NCBI GenBank assembly: GCA_003427395.1 | Contig: BFEA01000283.1 | Coordinates: 1,946,801-1,986,716, forward strand | Length of the DNA: 39,916 nt | Reading direction: 5' to 3' | Source of the DNA: Chara braunii | Taxonomy: Eukaryota; Streptophyta; Charophyceae; Charales; Characeae | Part shown: piece by piece, positions 1-9,954 of the stretch | How the letters are laid out: each line of letters opens with the position of its first letter | Numbering within the stretch: position 1 is the stretch's first letter | Program-made: the position numbers and the translations under genes | Notes under the pieces: generated by a model | Databases searched by the model: none | What the model saw: the letters and a program-made list of their open reading frames with translations, nothing else | Told to the model about the DNA's origin: nothing

Positions 1-104
1 GGGTGCGTGCGTGGGGACGGGGGTGGGGGTCTGAGGGTGGAGGTGGGTGACTGCCTGCGACGCACCCGCCACCCCGCTTCCTTTTGTCAACGTCGACGCC
101 TGAG

Positions 105-290
105 AAACTTGTGAAAACGAAAAAAACACGCCAAAACGACGAATGAAAAGAAACTTGCGAAAACGAAAAGAAAGCGCCAAAACGACGAAAACTTGCGAAA
201 ACAAAAAGAAAGCGCCCTGAAAGTGGAAGAAAGGAAATGAAAAAAAAAAAAAAAAAAAAAACTTGCGAAAACGAAAAGAAAAGAAAAAAA
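105..290. repeat. A-rich short tandem repeat, about 4 copies
   Basis: The phrase AAACTTGYGAAAACRAAAA recurs starting at 105, 151, 188 and 259, usually followed by AAGAAAGCGCC. Copy spacing is 37-71 bp, the largest gap being filled by a run of A at about 240-260. Overlapping predicted reading frames are Lys- or Phe-rich translations of this low-complexity DNA and are not genes. Confidence 0.75.
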
Positions 291-1014
291 ACTCGTCGGC
301 CGCTTATCGACGGCAGGTGCTTCGAGATATTTGCTCGGATCGACGCCCACCGCCGCCTGGCCCCATGGGTGCGCACTCTCGTTTCATGGCGCGCCGTGAA
401 CATTTCGGTACGCTCGCCCCTCTGCACACTCCCCCGTCTTGGATCGCCTTCATCCACCGCCCGTCATCAAAACTTCAACCCGAATCCGGCGCGCGGTGGA
501 CTATCGGCCTCCCTTGCGGCCAATGCTGCTTAAGGGTTAGGATTAACAAAGAGGAAATGGAAGGAAAGGGGAAAAGCATAGCGTCAGTGCTGTTCACACC
601 ACTAGATCGCTCCTGATGAAGATGGCGATCCTGGTTAGAGCGCAGGTCTGACGTGCGGCTGACGGCTACCACGGTCAAAGGTCGGTAGTGCTCTACTATA
701 CAGCAGGGCGCCGAGCCTGTGTGGACCAATGGAAAGCCCATTGGCGCACCTCCATCCTTTTTTTAGGGTGATTGTCAACTGCACCAGCCTGCAGCAGAGC
801 TCCGCCCGAGCATACCTTCTGGTGCACCGCAGAAGCCCAGTAACAGTACACTGTGAAAACCCATGCGGCGCACTGGTTCCCAATACGGTAACAGGTGAAT
901 AGTGGGTCCCTGAGCAGGCGTTGGGTACTAAGCGGAACTACTTGAGCAGGTATTTGGTACACGCGGAGGGCCGGGGCACTGTGCTCTCTAACACCGTCCC
1001 GAACGCCGGTTACC

Positions 1015-1018
<4 letters not shown>
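291..1018. other. Stretch without a recognised gene
   Basis: Mixed-composition DNA with several short overlapping reading frames on both strands. None has a recognisable domain or a continuation. I see no RNA gene or repeat here. Confidence 0.5.

Positions 1019-1050
<32 letters not shown>
1019..1050. repeat. (TA)n microsatellite
   Basis: Uninterrupted alternating T/A of about 16 units. Confidence 0.95.
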
Positions 1051-1052
<2 letters not shown>

Positions 1053-1312
1053 TCACAAACAGAACTGCCCGGTAAACCGTAGGCAGAGAGAGAGAAAAGG
1101 ACAACAAACGAGGGGTTGTGACAAACTATTTCGTCGGAGTTTCACCGACTCATCAGGAGACTGAACCCTCAACAGTCTGCAGAATCCCCTCACTGATTAC
1201 ACTGTAAATGATAATCTACCTTAACCAAAATNAAAATCAAAGTAGACTATCACTCACCCACACCAGATGAAAAACTCTACAGACTGTCGGTTCACACCCC
1301 ATCACAAGCCAG

Positions 1313-1313
<1 letters not shown>
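1051..1313. other. Spacer with one ambiguous base
   Basis: No gene seen. There is an N at 1232, the only ambiguous base I noticed in the window. The segment separates two TA microsatellites. Confidence 0.6.

Positions 1314-1364
<51 letters not shown>
1314..1364. repeat. (AT)n microsatellite
   Basis: About 25 uninterrupted AT units. It is translated as a Tyr-Ile run in one minus-strand frame, which is not a gene. Confidence 0.95.
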
Positions 1365-1366
<2 letters not shown>

Positions 1367-1400
1367 TCGTCTGTGCCGCTTCTCGAAGTCCGAGTTTATT

Positions 1401-1787
1401 CGCAGTTTTTGCTCATCTGTCCTCAACGAGGTAGGAACCACGTATCTAAACTCCGTAGGGAGTTCTGAAGTGTCGCCGCGTGAACTTTGAATAGATTCGT
1501 AGTTTTGCTCATTTGTCCCCTGCGAGGTCAGAACCACTCGAAATAGCTCCGCAAGGAGTTCTGAAGTTCCGTTGCGTAACCTCCGAATAGATTCGCAGTT
1601 CCTGCTCATCTGTCGTCAGCGAGGTCGGAACCGCTCGAAATAGCTTCGCAAGGAGTTCTGAAGTGTCGCCACGTGAACTCTGAATAGATTCGCAGTTCCT
1701 GCTTATCTGTGGCCGGCGCGGTCAGAACCGTTCGGAATAGCTTCGCAAGGACTTCTGAAGTACTGTCGCGTGAATTCCGAATAGATT
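1401..1787. repeat. 97-bp tandem repeat, 4 copies
   Basis: Units begin at 1401, 1498, 1594 and 1691 (97, 96, 97 and 97 bp) and a partial fifth starts at 1788. Each unit starts CGCAGTTCCTGCTCATCTG or similar, contains AAGGAGTTCTGAAGTGTCGC and ends GAATAGATT. The array lies just left of the coding block of element 1 and probably forms its left subterminal region. Short related motifs (GAATAGATTCGGAGTT at about 7881) occur further inside. Confidence 0.9.
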
Positions 1788-2415
1788 CGCCGTTTATGTT
1801 CATATGTGTCCCTTGCTTTGTATTTGTGTCCTTCATATCCACAATTGCGAATTATTTCATACTTGTCGACAATACTGCTAGAGGAGATTTTGACTATCGT
1901 CCCTATCAACCGGTCGTTGGATTTGGTGTGAATTTGCAACAACCATGTGGTACGTGTTTCATGTCTTTATTTCCACAACTCCGAGTTAGTTCGGACTTTT
2001 CCCAAGGAGTTCGGAAGTGTCTGGGCCTGTTTTGATTGCCAACTTCATGTCTTTCATGTTCTCAACTCCAAGTTAGTTCGCATTTTGTGACTTGTAATGT
2101 TGGACGAGTGGTTGGCACTCATTGCCTTTCCTCCCGATCACCCGACTTTTAGACCGAATAAAACCCCTTGTTTATATCTGAGTCATTCATATTCAGAACT
2201 GCGAGTTTGCTCGAACTCTGGTAGAGGAGTTGTTGTCTTTCCTTCCCGTCACCTAGTTGCTATACTTCATTTGCATTTGCAACACCCATCTGGTACGTCG
2301 TTTAGGTCCTTCATTTCCACAACTGCGAGTTATTTCGCACTTTGCTAAGGTGCTGTCTGAAAAAATTGTTAGCTTTCTTGTCACTCATCTGATTTAGTCT
2401 GCAGTTGGGCGCAAG
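1788..2415. repeat. Left subterminal region with diverged repeats
   Basis: A block starting TTTGCAACAACCATGTGGTA near 1933 recurs near 2273 as TTTGCAACACCCATCTGGTA, followed in both by TTCCACAACTSCGAGTTA and TTCG. Spacing is about 340 bp. The motif AACTGCGAGTTATTTCGCAC, close to a palindrome, recurs in variants near 1845, 1978, 2068, 2200 and 2320. No gene is recognised. Confidence 0.65.
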
Positions 2416-2685
2416 ATGACGTTTGTGAATAAATCCTCATCAAGAGCGGGACAAGCACTTCCCTCTACCTCTGCGCCTTCTGTCGGAGGTTCCTCGCCTG
2501 CTCCAACGCTTGCAGTCTCTGGTGCTGCCAAGGAAGGAGGATCCTCTGCCCAGTATCTTCATTCGACTAATACACAATGGTTTCTGGACTTCGTTGTCAG
2601 AGGGTATAGAAACATAGGACTAAAAACTTATACAAAGTGTGCTCCAAAAAAAAATAATCCATATGTAGATCATGGGGATCCGTAA
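2416..2685 (+). pseudogene. Unidentified N-terminal ORF of element 1
   Basis: An 89-codon reading frame opens at ATG 2416, directly after the left repeats. Its first 50 residues are rich in Ser, Ala, Gly and Pro, as in a disordered tail; the rest contains a Trp/Phe/Tyr-rich patch (TQWFLDFVVRGYRNIGLKTY). It ends at 2685, next to an A-rich run at 2647-2654, and the coding sense seems to resume in another frame at 2750. It could be the first exon or the broken start of the protein that follows. I do not recognise a domain. The location right inside the repeats suggests it is the 5' end of the element's coding part. Confidence 0.4.
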
Positions 2686-2749
2686 TATTGAATTACTTGA
2701 GAGGCTTGTGACCATAAAAAATCTCACAACCATCCGTTAATAGTAATAG

Positions 2750-3466
2750 TACTTCGTTGTCGGCGGGAAGCTTGTTGGGCTAGCTGCTTTCATTAGGCCT
2801 ACTACCTTTCCGGACGCTAAGGGAGCAAACCACGTTTATCCTGTCAGTTCCATCGTTTTGTGCAAGAAACTGGACTCAACTTGCATACTCAAGCTGCAGA
2901 CTAACATTGTCTACGACTTGTGCAGAGTGCCCTCCGAAGGTGTCAAAGGTTTGATGTTTTCAATCGACCAGTTCGCGGGGAACGGTTCGAACATGCTTCT
3001 GTTGAGTCACTTTTGAGGGCTTTACGATAGCACGAGCAGGTCAAATCCATCTCCAGTGGATTACCTCGAACTCGCGCTCAAGGTGCCAAAAGAGTGCCCC
3101 ATTCTTCCCCGAGGTTATGTTTTCCAACTTCTGCCACCCGCTGAGGGGTCTTTCGGCTTAGCTCAAGAAACCCCTCTAACGAAGGTCGGACACTGTACTA
3201 ATCTTCGGCGGCTTCCGTCTGGCTCGCTCAGTGAGGAGGAACGTCGTCAACCGCCAGGGAGGAGTGTATATCACGGCACGGGGGTTAAGGGGGTGGGGCA
3301 GGCGGGCAGCAGTCAACTGCAGGTTGGCACGAGTCCCTCTCACTGCACGTCTGGCGACCGGGATGACACAGGGAGGGTCGCCACACCTACACTTCTCAAA
3401 TTGCACTGCCAGGGTGACATGTATTCGCTTTTGGATGAATCGAGAAGAAAAACGGGCAGTTCTTGA
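2750..3466 (+). pseudogene. Unidentified ORF of element 1 with one internal stop
   Basis: One frame is open from 2750 to 3466 apart from a TGA at 3014-3016. Before the stop it reads YFVVGGKLVGLAAFIRPTTF and continues with hydrophobic, well-mixed sequence; after it come GLYDSTSRSNPSPVDYLELA and a Pro-rich piece. The composition looks like a folded protein up to about 3180. The remainder (Arg, Gly, Ser-rich) may be random. No family is recognised. It lies between the N-terminal ORF and the ParB-like segment and is probably part of the same decayed gene set. Confidence 0.45.
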
Positions 3467-3917
3467 AAAGAGGCTGGAGGGAAGGGCGATGTCCGCGGGA
3501 GCGCCGAGGATGAGGTTCGAGAGATGGACGCTTTGCACGACAACTCTGGGGGGGGGGGACTTCTTCGGAGAGGAAGCGCGAAGGACAGAAAACGGTGTGA
3601 GAAGAGGTGGCGAAACAAACTAGATACATGAAGAAGATAAAAGGATCCGGGGAGCTGAGGATTGGCGAGCATGAAGGAGACGTCGGGGAACGTGATACTG
3701 CCAAAAAAAATAAATCGAAGCAACAACTAAGAAAGCGAAGATGGTCGACGGTTTGAGCATCGTCGAAGGACGAGCCATGAAAGGTATGGTTGAAGGAGAG
3801 TTGGCTCGTGAAAGCATTGCGGTCGTGGGAGAACCTTCCATGAAATCTAAAAGGAATTAGGCAGCTGAAGAAGGCGATTGCCCCAACAGAGCTAGGAGGA
3901 GGAGTAAGGGTGGTGAG
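3467..3917. other. Purine-rich spacer in element 1
   Basis: No supported coding sequence. The plus strand is G/A-rich and has a G9 run near 3548-3556. The long minus-strand frames over it (up to 211 codons) have no domain and look like antisense of purine-rich DNA. Confidence 0.5.
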
Positions 3918-4561
3918 GTGACGAGTCGGCAAGGTGGTGCGACAAGTGTCGATGAGCGGTACAACCAAGCGGTGGCGTTCTGGCTGGAATATAAGCGAAA
4001 TGATGATGGTGACATCGTGGAGAAGGAGCACTCAATTCAACTGGTCATCGACCCCAAGAAGGTCTGCGATATCCATTGGTGGGAAGATATTATAACCATC
4101 GCAGTCTCTGTCAAGAAAATGTGGAGCATATAAAAAAATCAATGCTATGGAAGTTTCATGAGGAGAAGGGAAAAATATGGAAGAAAAACGTTTTGGTTTT
4201 GACTCCTATCTACAAGTCGGTGACCCGGAATCCGGAGAGAGTTGAGCGGGTTCACAAGGATGTCTTCAAGCCAGAGGATAAGGACAAATATTCCTATTAC
4301 CCCGTCAACGGACAACACATCGTGGCTGCTGTGAAGGAATTGGAGTATGAGCCATTATCCAACTTATGGAAGCTGCACTCGTGGTCGACAAGAGTCGTGT
4401 GGTTCTCCGATGAAGACTTTTGAGGGTATCGACAGGTCGGTCTATCGGAGAAAACAAGACACACGATGTCCATGCAGTGCTCGCAAAAGTCCGCTTTCGA
4501 GGCATGGGAAAATGAGGGGAGGTAAGTGGCTGTTCAAGGAAACCCTTCTGGTAAGGAAGCT
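3918..4561 (+). pseudogene. ParB-like (NGQH) segment, decayed
   Basis: ParB-like N-terminal domains bind nucleotide and DNA; in bacteria and phages they are often fused to DNA methyltransferases. Here one frame (3918-4133) gives SIQLVIDPKKVCDIHWWEDI, which fits the opening strand and helix of such a domain. A frameshift at about 4100-4135 leads into the next frame (to 4561), which carries YSYYPVNGQHIVAAVKELE with N-G-Q-H at 4307-4318. This resembles the G-x-H-R-x-x-A signature of ParB-like domains, with Ile in place of Arg. Stops lie at 4421-4423 (TGA) and 4523-4525 (TAA), with convincing sequence on both sides. An A10 run at 4562-4571 marks the next frameshift. The family call rests on one motif plus context and could be wrong. 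Confidence 0.5.
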
Positions 4562-4571
4562 GAAAAAAAAA

Positions 4572-5495
4572 ACGTTTTTCAAGTTCCAGAAGCTGATTTT
4601 GGGAAAGAGTCTCATCGACACTCATTGGAGGATGGCACGTAATCCGACAACGCTTGCTGACAAGGATAAAATTGCTGCTATTTGCAATGCATTGAAGCAA
4701 TGGTTGTCGCTCGTGATGGCCGGTGATGAGTTTTTTTGGAAAGGGATGGAGTTTTACGATAAGTGGGTCGAGCGAAAGTTGTTAGGCGGAGACGGGAAGA
4801 CGCTATTGTCGAAGCCTGTCAAATACATGCGAGACAAATCTTCGGGGCTTCAAGCGATTCTGAAAATTGGCGCAAAAGGGGCAGCTGGTGAGAAAACGAT
4901 GGGGTGGCTGGTCACGGTCCCTCCACCTTAGACCAAAAAGAAAATGCAATTGGACGACAAGTTCTTCGTTGTCGTGAAGGAGCCAAATATGTTCTGTTAG
5001 TTAGGTCTCGCTTACATGACTGGTGACAAAAAGTTGTCGATCCTCCAGGACATTCTCGTGCTTAAGGGAGTGTTCGTGCAATCGGTGGGTGAGACACTTA
5101 GATGCCAGCATAAGCCGGGAGTTAAAGTGATGGCCGCAACGATGAAAGTGTATCGAATGATGCTTCGCATGTTCCACTATATCTTGTTCCTTGAACAAGA
5201 GGTGGACGATGACGCTTGGCGCTATGGAAGCTCATTTTTCCAGACCCAAGAGCAGCTTCTGGCGGAGTTCGCGCCGCAGAGCCTCACAAAGTAGGTGTGG
5301 CTCGAACTGAGGAAGCACTTCCACAACGCGATGGACTACGTAGGAACTTGCAAGTGTTATCTTCCGTACGAGAAGGAGTCCCTCGACGAGACGAAGAAAT
5401 TGTACGATGATGAGATGTTCCCTAAGGCATTCGAGAAGTGCGTCCGGTCCATACTGCAAGGAACGGAGCAAGAAGTCCAAGATATGATTATGTGA
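4572..5495 (+). pseudogene. Helical linker segment of the ParB-like protein, three TAG stops
   Basis: A single frame runs from the A10 tract to 5495, broken only by TAG at 4929-4931, 4998-5000 and 5292-5294. The sequence is charged and helical, for example KFQKLILGKSLIDTHWRMAR near the start and KSLDETKKLYDDEMFP-like text near the end. It follows the NGQH segment and precedes the methyltransferase-like segment, so it may be the linker or target-contact region of one long protein. No family is recognised. A frameshift near 5490 joins it to the next frame. All three stops are TAG, as expected if CAG or TGG codons mutated. Confidence 0.5.
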
Positions 5496-6430
5496 GGCAC
5501 ATCCTATGGTACAAGCTCAACCGCATTACCAACCTTATTCCTTTCGGTTGTCCACCTTCCCAAGCTCACATTCGTCTCATTGAGATCAAACAAATAGTGC
5601 GACATTATGTTTGCAACGTGTACATCCTCGATTTGTGTGATCCAACACTCGTGTCAGATTGGCAAGAAGGCAATTTCGCCTCCTTGCAAGGAATGCTCCG
5701 AGCGCTATCACCAAGCCACTGGGCACTTCTAGTCTTTTTCCCATCGCGTTGGGAGCTCAGTTTCTTGAAAGGCTTGGCCAAGCTTAGCGTTCATCATGTA
5801 AGGACATGGAAGTGGGTGCGCCATCCACAAAGGAAGGCCACAGTCCAGGAAGGCAATATGTTGGTCGAGGAATATGATCGCCTGTACGTGGTTTTCAATA
5901 GTGAGAACTTGGCAGACAACACGGTGGCAGTCTTCTCGACCGGTTGTCCATCGAGGCCCCCTTGTCTGAAGGCTACAAGTCCGGCCAAACCCGCAGCGAC
6001 GGCCCCCTCGAAAGCAGCCTGTTCTTTCGACCATTTGGGACAAGTTGTGGCTTGTTTCGACGTGACAGACAAGGACAAGTTTCATTGCAGTCAGTGGGAG
6101 GAGGGCGGTGTGACAAGTGTTCGAGGAGCTGCTTATGAGGACAGGGAACGAGACCCAACTCATCTAATTGGCCTACTCGACAACTTTTATACAGTTGGGC
6201 AAACATTTTTTTTCTTTGGGAAGACTCATGCATTTGTTGTGTGAGAGCTCCTCCGTAGGGGTCATAACGTCGTCACGTTGGAGGATGAGGCGAAGCTGAT
6301 CGATTACATTCATGAGTTCGTGAAGACACGCGTGGGGGACAGTCGCAACCATTCCTCTTTTGTCGAGAGTAGCGGTGAACGTAAACTGAGATCCCAAACG
6401 AGATATGTAGTGGAAATTGCTAGAGAAGAA
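5489..6430 (+). pseudogene. Permuted DNA methyltransferase-like segment, decayed
   Basis: The open frame from about 5489 to 6244 continues after a TGA (6242-6244) to about 6430. In order it has VYILDLCDPTLVSDW (D-P-T at 5639-5647, where N6/N4 amino-methyltransferases have D-P-P-Y/W), then a hydrophobic strand (HWALLVFFPSRWELSFL), a region with EGNMLVEEYDRLYVVF, and near the end a strand with F-G-K-T (from 6215) followed by ELLRRGHNVVTLED. The last part resembles motif I (F-x-G-x-G) plus the acidic end of strand 2. Catalytic motif before SAM motif is the order of beta-class methyltransferases. Key positions are altered (DPT for DPP; one Gly missing), so any activity is lost. Fold assignment is inference from motif order. 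Confidence 0.45.
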
Positions 6431-7661
6431 AAGGTCGGAGGTTTGGGACTTCCTTTTCCGACCGGGACCGCCTGCTCAGACCGACATGGAATACAGTCGA
6501 CGAAGAAACCAGGTGTTCGGTGTGCTGAAAGGTTACCGCAGTGCGTCGTGGGAGTCGGTGTCAAATTTCCTGAAATGGTTGGAGCATGTTTTCTTTTTGA
6601 GGGCAGAACCACTAACCGTCGAGAACTACAAGGCACAGTTTAATGAGGAGGGCCCTTTCGAGGCTGAAGATATGGAGGAGGTGAGCGACTCCAAATCCTT
6701 CGATTTCGAGCCCATGCAACTTCCTGAGGTAGTGCCACAGGTTGGTGATGAAGGGGAAGGTGGTTCTAGGAGATATAGCTCGTCCCCTGCCGGTTTGAAA
6801 CGTGTATTTGGGCGCGTCTCAATCAAGGAAGAATCGTTTGATGATGGGGAAAAAGAGAGAGACTACGAATACGCACCTGTTGACAACCTCCCTAAGGACC
6901 ATAATACCTGGGAGAATGATAGGCTCTTCTTCTACGAGAAGCACCACCGGTTCACAGCAGAGGATGTCTGGGGGCACAACCTCGTTTGGCACCTCAGGAT
7001 ATTCCAACGTGCTGTAAAGAACGGATAGTTGGTTATGGCAATCAAGGAAGCCGGCGGCAAGTGGAGTGCCCTTTATAGACTGGGAGCGCGTCCATTTAAG
7101 AAAAAAGCCAAAGAAGCTATTGTGGAGCATTTGAGTGTAGTTAAGCCCGGAAGGCGCCCGCAGGACGTCGACGCCTATGTAGTCCAAAATCTTAACGAGC
7201 TCTACGACAACAAACTCTTGGAGTTTCGAGCGCCTTTCTACCCACTTGATTCGACACCGTCTCGTGACATTGATTGGCGCATGCCGCAACCTCCGGCCGG
7301 TGGCCAGCATCCGGGAGGCGGTGGAGCTGGAGGAGGTGACGAAGGAGACGACTCAGGAACCGGCGTGGACATAGCAGAGGGGAAGCCGTCGGGCGGAGAG
7401 GGTTCAGGAAGGGGGTCTGGCGAAACGGAATCGGGCTCAAAAGAGTCTGGCGGAAAGGGGTCGGGCGGAAAGGGGTCGGGTGGCAAACGTAGAGCCTTCG
7501 GGACTCACGAGTCTAAGGGATATGAATGTCAGTGTGAAGGAAGTCAAGGTTCTCACATGGCAGACGAGGCCTCCCTGAGGTCTTATCAAGTGCGAGTAAA
7601 GTCGCAGTTGTGTGTCAGAACCTTGTTTCACGATGTCGTCGAGGCGTTCGTGCCACCGTAA
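6417..7661 (+). pseudogene. Acidic then Gly/Ser/Lys-rich region of element 1
   Basis: One frame is open from 6417 to 7661 except for a TAG at 7026-7028. The first half contains FLRAEPLTVENYKAQFNEEG, an acidic stretch and DRLFFYEKHHRFTAEDVWGH. After the TAG comes VMAIKEAGGKWSALYRLGAR, a basic, possibly helix-turn-helix-like piece. From about 7290 the sequence becomes Gly-rich with repeated GGKGSGGKGSGGKRR units, a likely disordered, nucleic-acid-contacting tail. It ends at TAA 7659-7661. The frame joins that of the methyltransferase-like segment through a frameshift near 6410-6440. I do not recognise a family. Confidence 0.5.
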
Positions 7662-9160
7662 GCAGACGACGTTTCCTGTGGACAACAGTTTGCTCCTGCA
7701 CCACATGGAAGAACTTCAAGGTGAACGTCTGCAGCTTGCGGCATCATCTCCTGAGCGGCAAAACTATTCTTTATCGGGAACTGCGTCTTCTTTTTGCCAG
7801 GACGCCGACATGCCTGCATTTCGTAGGAACGAAGGTGCGATCTTCAGTTCCCTCAGCTCTGGCGAGCGCCACAAAGTCTGAATAGATTCGGAGTTACTGA
7901 CATCGCCCTGCAGGTCGTCTGCCAACAGTGCTGCTCATGCCATGATTCTACGGGGCGATGAAAATGTGAGGTCCAATCTCCCGCCTCTTCAGTTCGGCAC
8001 AATGATCCTCTGCTCACCACCGTTCTCAAATGTTGGAAGTCGAGACTGACCATCTCGCAAAGTGTTGGAGGGCCCGCCGCAGGAGTGTTGGAGATCGGGG
8101 GTAGCGAGCATCAATGTCATGTTACGGAGGGTGCGCCCATTGACTTTGAGAGCAAGAGTACAGCAACTGCGGGGGAAGAGGAGCTCCCAGCAAAAACGCA
8201 TGTTGTGCAGCGGGAAGAGCTGGGTGGTGGGTTAAGCGTGATCATTCGACACACCGAAGAGGTGGGTGGCGAGTCAAGCGTAGTCCTGCGAGACGTTAAG
8301 GGAGGTACATGGAAGCCCGGCTTCTTGGGGATGAAGTATTCGTCAGCGTCGAGGATACTGAAAAGGTTGTGCATAGTGAATCTAGGTTAACGATGTCTCT
8401 CCACATGGATATAGAGCGAAAAGATCACGATTCTCCATCCACCGCCATTTGTGAAGAACAAGATGATTGTGCATCTGTCCTAGGTACAGGTCGCAAAATG
8501 ATGATTCAAGATGCTATTGAGTTAAGCGACTCAGCCATGGTGGAGGTGCAGCACATCGAATCCTCCGTGGACGTTGGCATAGTTCTCCCTCCACGAAATC
8601 TGGAGCACGGTAAGATTTGTGAATAGTACCACACGCATATCCATCAATGTTCAGCTCTGTGGTAATCCAGATTGATGTGATGGGCTCATGTGGCAATTAC
8701 CTGAAGTTAAAAAAAAAGCTTGTGGGTTGTTTTCTATGTTTTACATGTGTGAGATTGTCGATGTCCCTGCCCATGAAGCCTTCAAAAACCATGAGCGGAA
8801 AACTTTTTCAGGGTGGTCATTGGGTGCTTTACCGCAGAAGAAGTCCTCGTCAAATGTAGGGTTATTTCAAAAGGTCCTGATGACTCGCCTTTCCGAGAGA
8901 GCTTTAAGGGTTCTAAAGGCTTGCGGAATAGATAAGGATGAAGCTTTGCAGAAACATATGGCGGCGTCTATTGAAAGCGTTATTGCTTTGTCTGATGGGT
9001 CTGATGACGATGTCAAATGCGGTATCGTCAAAGACTCATATCCTAAGTACATTGTGAAGGACACATTCAGCAGTCGGGGCTGTAAACTTTGTAGAAAAAT
9101 GTCACACACTTCTTAAACAGTTTGCCTCGGTGGTTAAGCAGGTTTTGGCGACTCCTCACA
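7662..9160 (+). pseudogene. Fragmented N-terminal region of the Ulp1-like gene
   Basis: Coding sense moves through several frames: 7612-7881, 8085-8390, 8309-8626 and 8688-9116. The pieces are acidic, Ser-rich and lack a known domain. Two stretches look like SUMO-interaction motifs: AIELSDS near 8512-8532, and VIALSDGSDDD at 8979-9011. The piece at 8688-9116 is the best candidate for folded sequence (AERALRVLKACG-type helices and a Cys-rich end). Spacing between frames could reflect introns or decay. The region leads directly into the protease core that starts near 9162, so I read it as that gene's regulatory N-terminus. Confidence 0.4.
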
Positions 9161-9161
9161 C

Positions 9162-9863
9162 TTGTTCGTGGGTGTTTGTGCAGTTTCCACGACATCGTGT
9201 TTTCGACTATCATTGCCTACTAAGGAGCTTACCGTTGCAGACTTGAGAATGTTGCAGGTCGTCTGCAGACATTTCTGCAACGACGACGAGGTGGTTTTCT
9301 CGATTCAGAAAGGGAGCAATCGTATCCTTTTGAGCAGAAAACATCTCCAGACTCTTGTCCAGGGGGGATGACTTTGCGACGGGGTAATGAAGTTATACTT
9401 GACCTTGGCCGACAATGCAACATTGAACGGGAGTCGCTCTGTTTATATTTTCAGTCCGTTTTTCTATACCAAGCTCGTCGATGAGGGATGTCGACATGAT
9501 AGTATTGCGAAATGGACGAAAGATGTGAATTTGTTTTTGTACAATATGGTAGTCATTCCTATTCGTAAACAACGGGTGCACTGGATCCTATTATGCGTCC
9601 GTGAAGGTCGGTTGGAGTACTACGACTCCCTCCTGCAAAAAGATAGCCGTTCTTCTCCCGATGTGATTGCCAACTTCACGAAATACCTCTCTTACGAAGC
9701 AGTTCGTCAACTCGGTCGACACTCGACACTCACTCTTCCGGACCTCGAGGTTGTTGTTCGTGGTGTCCCTCAGTAGTCGGACGCGTCGAGTTGCAGTATT
9801 TTCATGCTCGCCTTCGCTTATTTTCTAGCACACGGTCATCCACCATCATTCTCGATAGACTAA
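9162..9863 (+). pseudogene. Ulp1-type (C48) cysteine protease, two nonsense mutations
   Basis: Ulp1/SENP-type proteases cut SUMO-family proteins from targets, and many eukaryotic DNA transposons carry one. One frame runs 9162-9863 with stops only at 9369-9371 (TGA) and 9774-9776 (TAG). It has LTVADLRML, then LCDGVMKLYL right after the TGA, where the family has W-L-N-D-x-x-I-x-x-Y. It continues with FSPFFYTKL, RVHWILLCV (His at 9579-9581), LEYYDSL (Asp at 9624-9626) and SDASSCSIFMLAFAYFLAHG (Cys at 9792-9794). The TAG lies six codons before the Cys, the position of the conserved oxyanion-hole Gln. Family identity is firm; the copy cannot make an active enzyme without readthrough. Confidence 0.9.
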
Positions 9864-9954
9864 AGCGACATTCCAAACATGGTGGACATACTCCAAGGCT
9901 CATAATAATATCCCGAAGTTAAATATCATGATTTCACAAGGCCACAAACAGAAG
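9864..9954. other. 3' flank of the Ulp1-like gene
   Basis: AT-rich sequence between the last stop of the protease frame (TAA 9861-9863) and the first tandem repeat. Possible 3' untranslated region. No clear polyadenylation signal is seen. Confidence 0.35.

Noticed and set aside
3396-4031. 211-codon minus-strand ORF
   Set aside because: It is antisense to purine-rich DNA and to the ParB-like segment, with Pro/Ser/Phe-rich composition and no domain.
4522-4589. Intron with a perfect AG|GTAAGT donor and TTCCAG acceptor in element 1
   Set aside because: Joining the ends gives a frame with an immediate stop, and coding sense seems to continue through the segment (AVQGNPSGKEAE) up to the A10 run.
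2750-9863. Reassignment of UAG to glutamine as the cause of the TAG codons
   Set aside because: TGA, TAA and frameshifts occur in the same genes, so decay explains the pattern without a variant code.
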